Shown piece after piece: positions 56,199 through 64,000 of a stretch of 64,000 bases of DNA (position 1 is its first letter; the number at the start of each line of letters is the position of its first letter). The translations under genes were made by a program, and so were the position numbers. The stretch spans positions 105,736,442 to 105,800,441 of the forward strand of contig CM076197.1 in the NCBI GenBank assembly GCA_038277395.1. The letters are read 5' to 3'. The DNA comes from Dryocosmus kuriphilus. Lineage: Eukaryota > Arthropoda > Insecta > Hymenoptera > Cynipidae. The notes under the pieces are model-generated. The model was given only the letters and a program-made list of their open reading frames with translations. It was not told the origin of the DNA and made no database searches.

Positions 56199-58645
56199 AT
56201 GGCTGCAGAAGATTTTGAAAATGTTATTGATGAGTTGGTGCATGACTTAGATTGTGGAATAGAACCTGCTGGGGCATCTGCTGAAACAATGTTGGTGGTT
56301 AATGCAAAACTGTATGAGGAGTACGAAGAAGAAATGAATAACAGCAAAGCTGATAAGCGAATAAATAAGAGATTGCTGAGTAAAACAATGCAAGAAGACG
56401 TAAAAGATGATTCTAGAATACAAAAGTCGCGACTAATTCTATCCATTTAGACCAAGTGCCTTCATTGGACTACTCTGAAGTGGTACATATTCTGACTATT
56501 TTAATTTTTACTATTATGCCATCCAGCATATTCGTTATATTTATCATGGTGATTATATGTACCAATTTACCCATTTTTGTAGGAAGAAATTGCACATCAG
56601 TTAGGTAACAGTAGTTTAGAAACTGACCCACTGCAATGCAAGGTATGGCTTGCACGTAAAAAACATGTATTTGTATTAAGTCAAGCTGGAAAACCAATAT
56701 ATTCAAGATACAGCTCTGAAGACAAACTCGTTACAGTTATGGGTGTCATGCAGGCTTTGGTGTCATTTGTTCAAGCAAGCAATGATATGATCAGATCTGT
56801 ACACGCTGGAGATACATGTTTTGTCTTTGTATTAAAAGGTCCCCTGATACTTGTTTCTGTATCCAAGACTTTGGAAAGTGTATCACAACTTGTGTTGCAA
56901 CTAACGTAAGTATTAATATATAGAGTCGCGTTCTGACGAATCTACATACCACTTTATAACGAATCCGTAAAATTATTCTATTCTTTTTTGTTCAGGTATG
57001 TGTATAATCAAATACTCTCAGTTTTGACACAGACGCAGTTAACGAGGGTTTATGATCAAAGAAGGAATTTTGATTTGAGACGACTATTGACTGGTAGTGA
57101 GCGACTAATAGATCACTTACTCAATTTTATGGACCGAGAGCCAGCATTTTTTCTAGGAGCAGTCAAGTGTTTACCATTGTTACCTTCGATGAGAGACTCT
57201 ATTACGCAAACTATCATTCAAATTTGTGGAAAAATCAAAGTGAGTCTTGTTAAAAAGAGAGACGCATGTCATTTATAAAATTATAATGATAGATAATAAT
57301 GTTTTTTTTTTTTTTTTTAATTCTAGAATTTAGTGTTTGCAATTCTTTTAGCGAATAACCAACTGGTGACATTAGTTAGGATGAAAAAATGTTTTATACA
57401 TCCAGCGGATTTACACTTGATCCAAAATTTAGTCAGCAGCTCTGAATCATTTAAAACAGCAGAGAGTTGGACACCAATTTGTTTACCAAAATTTGATGCT
57501 AATGGTTTCATGCACGGACATGTGTCATACTTATCAGAAGACTGTCAGGCCTGTCTTTTGTTACTTACAGTAGATAGAGACGTATTCTTTACTCTATCAG
57601 AAGCAAAAAAAGTACGTGCACTTTTACAATAATGTAAATTAATAAAATTGTACATTATAATTACAGTTAATATTTACAAGTACCTAATTTGTTGCGATAA
57701 AGTTAAATAATATGCAGGAGCACTTTAATAATAGGTAATTTTGCAAATTTAAAGTAACTTGACTTTCAGAAAATTATGGAAAAGTTACGCAGAACAAATT
57801 GTCTTGAGTCCATCAATGAATCTATGAATAAAACCTCTATTACGACTATGGAAATTGGATTGCCTGAAATTCGACATATTTTGTATAAATGCAGAACTAC
57901 AGCGCAATTCTGGAGTTCTGGCTTTCAGCCACCATACACTATAGACGAAGAAATAGAAAGGTAAGGTAAACGTCCCAGTAATCGTGAAACTTGGTCAAAA
58001 TTTGATTATATTGTTTTAAAAATATGTTAAAAATAACATTAAATGATAAAGTCAATTCATTCAAATTAAATAAAAAGCAAGAAAATTAATATCACGATTA
58101 CTGGGACGTTTACCTTATATTATTACTTTTTTTTCTGCACTTCTGCGTTACCATGCTGACTATTAAATTGATTTCAAGGTTACTTGGATCATATCAATGC
58201 CTACATCACAGATTGCATACATCCAGCCGCCCTTTGAAGTTAATATTTCAACAATTGGACAAAGAAACTATGCTGGCATGGGTATGATTTTCAGTAATTA
58301 TTTTTCTCTGATAGCTGCACACCTTTTTTCTCAGACATCCATATACAGTAAGGACGTCTTCATATCGGTCAGTTGAGTGAGACAGCAACATCGAGTCTGG
58401 TAGCATTTGTTTCACAACTGACCGATATGAACACGTCCTTACGGTATAAGTAGATTTTTTCTGCTTTGTTTTTCAAAAATAATTTTATTGCTGACATGTT
58501 ACAGGTCACATCAGGTTTTGAGCTCTATGCAACCTTTGGACCTCTAGTTACTAAACCAGATGCCATAAATGCGGTCAGTAAAATGTTGAAATGGATCAAA
58601 AAGGAAGAGGAACGATTATTTATTTTAAATCCACCAACGTTCTAG
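56199..58645 (+). CDS. Mon1: MON1 (SAND protein), Rab7 exchange-factor subunit, about 523 aa
   Basis: With CCZ1 it forms the nucleotide-exchange factor that recruits Rab7 to late endosomes and autophagosomes. Exons are 56199-56482, 56583-56905, 56996-57239, 57327-57611, 57770-57960, 58179-58281 and 58505-58645. Conserved blocks include DPLQCKVWLARKKHVFVLSQ, GKPIYSRYSSEDKLVTVMGV, MQALVSFVQA, LKGPLILVSVSKTLES, RLLTGSERLIDHLL, CLPLLPSMRDSI and ELYATFGPLVTKPDAI. Together they cover the longin-type domains of the family. Exon 1 is out of phase by one base. Adding one A to the AAAA run near 56425 continues it as VATNSIHLDQVPSLDYSEV and puts all seven exons in phase. Introns 5 and 6 each hold a small MITE. 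Confidence 0.92.
57963..58116. mobile_element. 154-bp MITE with perfect 25-bp terminal inverted repeats (MON1 intron 5)
   Basis: The left end AAGGTAAACGTCCCAGTAAT continuing TCGTGA, and the right end TCACGATTACTGGGACGTTT continuing ACCTT, are exact complements. The interior is AT-rich. A TA lies next to each end, compatible with Tc1/mariner-type insertion. The left end overlaps the splice donor of exon 5, which begins at 57961. Confidence 0.85.
58344..58446. mobile_element. 103-bp MITE in MON1 intron 6
   Basis: TACAGTAAGGACGTCTTCAT followed by ATCGGTCAGTTG is mirrored by CAACTGACCGATATGAACAC and GTCCTTACGGTA, with two mismatches over about 33 bp. The interior is about 37 bp. TA at each end again suggests a mariner-type origin. 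Confidence 0.8.
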
Positions 58646-59199
58646 AATTTATATCTAAGAAAACAAAAACTAGAAATGAGCCAAATTTTACACTACGTCT
58701 TAAAATTGAAGTACTAAGCTTTTTTGCCTGGTATTCGTAATTGTGAAAGTGAATTAACTCGCTCAATCCTTTGTAAAAAGACTTTAAATTTAAAAAAGGT
58801 TTTAGGTACTATTGATTAGACAGACTTGCAATTTGATTTGTAAGAATCACTAGTTATTTTTATTAATCCGAGTCAAAAATTAAAGTTAATATTCTATTTA
58901 GATATTGTTTATATGCTTGCAAATGTAAATAGCGTTATAATGTATTATATTTAATAAATAAGCGTGCACACTTAAATAAATGTTTGAAATATCGATGCCT
59001 TATTTAATATAAAATACACCCATTTTTGTAGAAAATAATTTGCGATGTAAAATTTTCCAGCTTACAATTTCTAAGCAGGTAGTACATACAAAATTCTTGG
59101 CACATAAATGAAAATTTATGTTTGCAATCAAAATTTACGAAATCAGATGTTATATAAATAAAAACAAACAATTCCATTGGCACAAAGCTAAATCAAATC
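58646..59199. other. Convergent space between MON1 and TFIIA gamma
   Basis: AT-rich. It holds the two 3' UTRs, including an AATAAA-type signal near 58950. Nothing else was recognised. Confidence 0.6.
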
Positions 59200-59837
59200 T
59201 TATCGCCTTGGTGCTGCATCTGTTTCCAGGGCTGAAAAAGTAAAAAAAAAAAAGTTTGATTGTGTATTTGAATAAGCAAAAATACGAGAATTTCTTACAT
59301 ATTTTACGAAAAGAAATTTCGACATCGAAATAAACTGTTTTACATTCGGTTGTAAATACTTACTTTTTCCATCACATGCAACTATTTTTACTTTATCAAC
59401 AACTGCTACTTCTTGAACTTCTCGAAATTCAACATCGTTTAGCATGAACGTCCATACATTGTCGCAAAATCTGTAAGTGTTCAATTTGCCGGCCTACAAC
59501 ACAGTATTTTGTACATTATGGCAAACTATTATATAAATATTGAACATAAATATAGCATATAGGTATGGGCACTTACTTTAAACGTGAGCCGGGATCTAAC
59601 TCGGGTTGCCAGTGCCTGGTTAATAGCTTTATCAAACTGAAGTAGTACTTTAATAGCGAGCTGAGGTGTAATCTGTCCATACTGAAAAAATTATAGCACA
59701 ACAAACCAATATTATTTAGAACCTGTTAGAACGAGAATATTTGGTAATATGTATAATTTTTTTACCTGAATTAATTCGTCGAGACTTTCTTGCAAAGTAT
59801 TCCCCAATGTAGTATTTCTATATAATTGATATGACAT
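59200..59837 (-). CDS. TfIIA-S: Transcription initiation factor IIA gamma (small) subunit, 112 aa
   Basis: The small subunit of TFIIA, which stabilises TBP on the TATA box in RNA polymerase II initiation. Exons are 59837-59766, 59681-59577, 59493-59364 and 59231-59200, 339 nt in frame. [20 protein letters not shown] at the N-terminus is the almost invariant four-helix-bundle start. It is followed by [20 protein letters not shown] and RVRSRLTFK. The C-terminal beta-barrel part reads [20 protein letters not shown] and [12 protein letters not shown]. The length is usual for the family (about 105-120). Confidence 0.95.
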
Positions 59838-60184
59838 TCTTGATTATGACTGAATGTAACAAACAAAAACTTTTTTTCAGAGGCTTTCAGAAAAGCCTTT
59901 CGAGGTTAAGTTTATAAAATGGCGTGATACATTACGTGTAACCGGTGTAATCACGAAGTATGATAAGGAGATCCGACTATAATCTCATCTAGAGTGAGGC
60001 TGGATATTGAAAGCTCGGCGCAGATGTCGCTACTCCTTTTGGCGCTGCAGGCGCACGTTTTCTATAATTTTCTGTTATTCATGGCGACCATGTAGGAACT
60101 CCGTAGGGTCTTAGCGCCCCGACCGAAGTTAGATCGAGCGCATGACTAACGAGTCTCCGCTCTAGAGTCTTAGAATGTATATAG
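59838..60184. other. TFIIA gamma upstream region with one foldback arm
   Basis: Promoter of TFIIA gamma, then at about 60020-60090 a copy of the arm sequence GCGCTGCAGGCGCACGTTTT...TTCATGGCGACC that also forms both ends of the 61.64-62.19 kb element. Confidence 0.6.
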
Positions 60185-60506
60185 CAGCCCTATGCATCGC
60201 CCCCACTTTTTATGTTTCCTTAGAATCCGGAGGGGTGTCGTAGTTCATAAATCCAATAGATGGCGCTCCGATCAGGTAGTCCGGTTTTTGCATTGTTATG
60301 TTATAGAAAAAACACTAAAATTAATTAAAAACTTGATAGTTTCAATGAATATTAAAGAAAGAACATATTTTTTAGTAACAATAAGAGTATCTGTAATTAT
60401 TAATCCAAAACAATTCATGAAAAACATGTAATTTAATATTAGGAAAATTGAATATGAAGATGAGTATTTTGAAAACATTTTGAATTGTACCAATTGTACA
60501 AATATG

Positions 60507-60512
<6 letters not shown>

Positions 60513-60552
<40 letters not shown>
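60513..60552. repeat. (TA)n microsatellite
   Basis: About 20 TA units just inside the left arm of the palindromic element. Confidence 0.9.
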
Positions 60553-60555
<3 letters not shown>

Positions 60556-60681
60556 TTTTGTTTTTGCGGTTTTTGCATTGTTATGTAGGTTATGTATTGG
60601 CGGTATTCGCAAAAACGGTAAATATCCTAGCCGAGTGCATTATTTATTGTGATAAAAGGGTTAAAAGTTTGTTGCGAAATT

Positions 60682-60774
60682 ATGGGATTAAGATGTGTAG
60701 CTCCGGGCTGTACGTCAGGCTATGACAACAATTCCGAGAATCCAATAATTATAAGTGTCTTCAATAATATATAA
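60682..60774 (+). pseudogene. THAP-domain N-terminus remnant
   Basis: A short frame starts at an ATG and reads MGLRCVAPGCTSGYDNNSEN, then IISVFN and a stop. C-V-A-P-G-C-T-S-G-Y is the classic opening of a THAP zinc finger, with the first two zinc-binding Cys. Nothing resembling the rest of the domain follows. It lies in the unpaired centre of the palindromic element. Confidence 0.6.
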
Positions 60775-61635
60775 AATATAAATATATTCAATAAATAATT
60801 TTTCTAAATTGCAAATTATTTTGATGCAATTTTTACAACAATTAATTTATATACAATTTATTATAAATAAATTACATATAAATATATTTATTTTTTGATA
60901 GAGGAAATGTTTAGATGCATTAATAAAAAAGTAGATTCTAAGGCTAATTATTATTGTTTAAATATTATTGTTACTACTATTAATTAAATAATATTATCAA
61001 TCGATGTTTGAAAATTGTAACAATTACATTTGTTTATAAAATAATTAACTACATTAACAGAATAAACAATATAAAAATATAAATACACAATTCAAAATGT
61101 TTTTAAAATACTCATCCTTATATTCAATTTTCCTAATATTAAATTACATGTTTTCATGAATTGTTTTAGATTAATAATTACAGCTTCTCTTATTGTTACT
61201 AAAAACTATGTTTTTTCCTTTTATATTCATTGAAACTATCAAGCTTTTAATTAGTTTTAGTATTTTTTGTATGCATCACAATGCAAAAACCGGACTACCT
61301 GTTCGGAGCGCCATCTATTGGATTTATTTTAACTACGATACCCCTCCGGATGCTAAGGAAACAACTTCCCCATACACATGCATGGGCGATGCATAGGGCT
61401 GGTACGGGCTGGTATATAGCGAAGCGAGCAAGAGGGAGAGAAAGTTTCCTCTAGGACAGTCGGTTCGTAGCCTTGGAATTGACAGGTACGGAAGTACGTG
61501 CAATGTACTTGACTAATAAAGTTGTTAATTGTTTTAATAAGGTGTTCACTTAAACGCCACGGCCACCTATATATAATAGTGGAATAGGCCACTATATAAG
61601 AAGCTAAATATATAAAAATTATAAACATTAAAACC

Positions 61636-62190
61636 CTATAGCGCTGCAAGGCGCACGTTTTCTATAATTTTCTGTTATTCATGGCAACCAGCTATCTGAT
61701 GGTAGGTATTCACTTGTCCGAAATTTCATTTTCCCTAAAACTCATTTTGCCGAAAAAATCACTAGACTTACGGGCGATGTAGACATAAATGATAGAGGGG
61801 ACCCCGCTTGTGAATTCATGGCAAATTGCCATGATCACTCTAAATTGAAAATTACATTTAAAAAATTCGAGTTTATAAAGAAAAATAAAGAATTTTCACG
61901 AAACGCCACCTAAAGTCAATTTGAGTTACAGATCTATCCAAAATTGTTCAGCAGAAACCCATCTATCAATTGTTTCGAAGGTATCTAGTTATTTTTTCGA
62001 CAAAATGAGTTTCAGGGAAAATGAAATTTCGGATAAGTGAATACCTACCCTATTTGATGAAATTTATGCCATGCGCAGTAGTGCTTATTTTTCTACGCGT
62101 GCCTCAACTTTGTCCAAACCTGATCTCCATGAATAACAGAAAAGATAGAAAACGTGTGCTTTGCGGCGCCAAAAGAGTGGCGACGAGCTT
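61636..62190. mobile_element. 555-bp foldback element, same arm as at 60.02-60.09 kb
   Basis: GCGCTGCAAGGCGCACGTTT and TAATTTTCTGTTATTCATGG at the left are mirrored by CATGAATAACAGAAAAG and AAACGTGTGCTTTGCGGCGC at the right. Inner parts pair GTAGGTATTCACTTGTCCGA with TCGGATAAGTGAATACCTAC, then AAATTTCATTTTCCCTAAAA with its complement. The loop is about 220 bp. Confidence 0.75.
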
Positions 62191-63503
62191 AGAGCTTCCA
62201 GACCGTATGCTGTCGCAGCCACGACGGAGACAGGTCTAGAATGGCTACATTATTTTGATACACCGCACTAGCATTTACAGTATTTATAACCGCGCACAAG
62301 ATAGGCCTATAAGAATTAATGCAAAAATGTATAACGAAAAAACTATGAAAGCTAAAATCGAAAACTAGCCTAGAATAGTCTAAAAATTGTCTAAACAAGG
62401 GGCTGTTACAAAGGAATCTTTGCCCTACCCCACTGCTATAATTAGTCCATAAAAGGCTACACACTAGGCCGAGAGCGCAGTTCTAATCTATTCTCTACGA
62501 CTGACCTTTTATATTTTGGAAATAAAGCACGTCAAATTACTGTCTAGCAATTTGACTATTGTACAAAAACTCAAAATATTGTTTTCACTCATAAAATTAG
62601 CATCAATTAATAAAACTGACTTGAACTTTCTTGAAATGACTAGTCAAAACAATATCAGCCATATTTCCTTTTCAGGTGCGAGTGGCGTGCCTCGTATGGG
62701 ATGTTCGAACCAACTTTGTACTTCAGGCAAAGATATTATATTATCTTTGCTTCAGGCAACAGAAAAGTGCACATTTTCGGATACACTAGTTTGGTCTCCT
62801 TACGTCTAATCTTCCATGGTATTATAGCACAATTTAGCCACAACCCCTGGTTGTGAGGTCAACTTTGGTACACGGCGAGAGATCTCCTTGTTCTACTTTG
62901 TGCAAGAGCTATACAAGATAAAGTCTACTCATCCAAGCGCTACCAGGGTTGAGAAAGTGAAATACCTGCAGTGTCATTTCGTGATTTATTAAATCTTATC
63001 CTGTATTTTGTCTCTTATTTTCTCCACACAATACAAATTGTTAGAGAGTGGGGGGTTTTATAAATGTATACATTTTTTTCCTGGTTTCACGTATAAAACC
63101 TTGATGATGAGTTGTGCAGTCCTTCTATGGACTGTGTCGACTATGTCTAGTTTGATGCCCCTTCTTTGTATATTTCCATGGTATATAGTGAGTTACATGT
63201 GAACATGAGCTGCAACTGGCTGCAACAGCTAGCAGCAGTGTTTTGATTTTGACGATTTTGGCTCTTAATATTATATTAATAATATAATATAATATTCACT
63301 TAGTATGGAGAAAGTCATGGAGGAGTAACAAAACTATTTTGTTGGGAATAGAGTTAATAATTTTAAAAACTGTTGTTAGACAAAAATAGTTTGGGCTTCT
63401 TGCAGTAGTGTCATACATTAATAATAATAACGCTTTCTCCCTCATTTTGTGGATTTTAAGCATTACAATCATATTGGTTCATCATTGAAATCTTTATTTC
63501 GAT
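62191..63503. other. Intergenic DNA upstream of SMNDC1
   Basis: No gene was recognised. A small hairpin, TTCAGGCAAAGATATTATAT followed by TATCTTTGCTTC, lies at about 62721-62757. The right end should hold the SMNDC1 promoter. Confidence 0.5.
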
Positions 63504-64000
63504 ATGGATGACCTGCAGAACTACAAACTGCAGCTTCAGCAAGTAAGAATGTAATAATTATAATATTATTGTTTTGAAGTAAAACTGACGATTTAAGGAA
63601 ATCATTTTGGAAATATACTACAGATTAGGGACCCTCTTTCAAAACAAATATTATTCTATAAAACGTAATAGTTTATTCCTTGGTTTGTCCTGTTTGACGA
63701 AATTAAATATTGCATTAGAATGATAAAATATTAAGGGAAACGCAGTCTTATAACTTACTATTATATATGTAGTTTTGTTTTATATGTTTTTGGCGTAAAT
63801 AATGCATTTGTTCATACTTATTTTTTATAATATATTAGAGTGGTACTAAAATGTCACATTTGCCAGGTTGAAGCTGCTCTTACAACTGACCCAGCGAACA
63901 AAGAGCTACTGAAATTAAAAATTGATTTAGAAGAAGTAATAGAATTGACGCACGATCTTATAAAGTCACAACAACAAGAAAAAAGACAAAGTGATGGAAC
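63504..64000 (+). CDS. Smndc1: SMNDC1 / SPF30 splicing factor, 5' part (continues beyond the window)
   Basis: A Tudor-domain spliceosome factor needed for tri-snRNP joining. Only two exons lie inside: 63504-63542 (MDDLQNYKLQLQQ, donor CAGCAA|GTAAGA) and 63867 to the window end. The second begins VEAALTTDPANKELLKLKID and continues LEEVIELTHDLIKSQQQEK. This matches the human N-terminus (YKAQLQQVEAAL...LLKLKKDLQEVIELTKDLL) almost residue for residue. The Tudor domain would follow to the right. Intron 1 is 324 bp and AT-rich. Confidence 0.92.

Larger units (their letters stand above)
60185..61401. mobile_element. 1.2-kb palindromic element carrying a THAP fragment
   Basis: The ends AGCCCTATGCATCGCCC and GGGCGATGCATAGGGCT are inverted. 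The arms (60185-60490 and about 61090-61401) remain paired through TCCGGAGGGGT, GATGGCGCTCCGATCAGGTA and GAAACTATCAAG-type landmarks, with moderate divergence. The 600-bp centre has a TA microsatellite and the start of a THAP domain. The layout suggests a non-autonomous derivative of a THAP (P-element-like) DNA transposon. Confidence 0.7.

Noticed and set aside
1..64000. tRNA, rRNA or snRNA genes
   Set aside because: No cloverleaf, B-box pair or conserved rRNA core was recognised by eye. A covariance-model scan would be needed to exclude small ones.

Overview
The window is an AT-rich, intron-containing animal genome segment, almost certainly an insect and plausibly a hymenopteran. It carries a sulfakinin neuropeptide precursor, compact genes with mostly short GT-AG introns, and many small transposons. 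There are no bacterial operon features, no CRISPR array, and no tRNA or rRNA gene that I could recognise. All exon models were built by hand from splice sites and reading-frame phase.

Gene layout. (-) NAT10 RNA cytidine acetyltransferase (2611-5539); (-) tetraspanin (6973-9094); (-) an unrecognised acidic protein (9881-10953); (+) sulfakinin precursor (CDS 14189-15528, TATA and first non-coding exon near 12.05-12.12 kb); (-) CFAP95-like ciliary protein (15949-16733), head-to-head with (+) radial spoke head 10 homolog B (16989-20735); (-) Cables (22271-29377). Then comes a transposon-dominated block (about 29.4-46 kb). After it: (+) PLRG1 splicing factor (46146-49078); (-) tubulin cofactor B (49285-50577); (+) SKA1 kinetochore protein (52400-53655); (+) MON1 (56199-58645); (-) TFIIA gamma (59200-59837); and the 5' end of (+) SMNDC1/SPF30 (63504-end). 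Most are housekeeping genes without a shared pathway. The exception is the CFAP95/RSPH10B pair, two axonemal genes whose start codons lie 255 bp apart and which may share a promoter.

Mobile DNA. A decayed RNase H-bearing LINE (34.4-42.2 kb) is split by a 2.15-kb terminal-inverted-repeat element. An LTR-like segment abuts its 3' end. Several elements are large palindromes: 23.06-24.30 kb inside the last Cables intron, 31.3-33.3 kb, 55.09-55.56 kb and 60.19-61.40 kb. Transposase-like or THAP-domain fragments occur in two of these palindromes and at 43.16 kb. A GC-palindrome/tandem-repeat element sits in sulfakinin intron 1 and, inverted, in the last Cables intron. Small MITEs lie in introns of sulfakinin, PLRG1 and MON1.

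Quality caveat. NAT10, RSPH10B and MON1 each need a one-base correction (two of the three at A runs), and the unrecognised gene at 9.9-10.9 kb also looks shifted by one base. Base-calling error is as likely as real gene decay. I found no convincing new enzymatic or defence system. The most unusual signal is the set of long hairpin-forming palindromes, some inside transcribed introns, which could act as hairpin-RNA sources.
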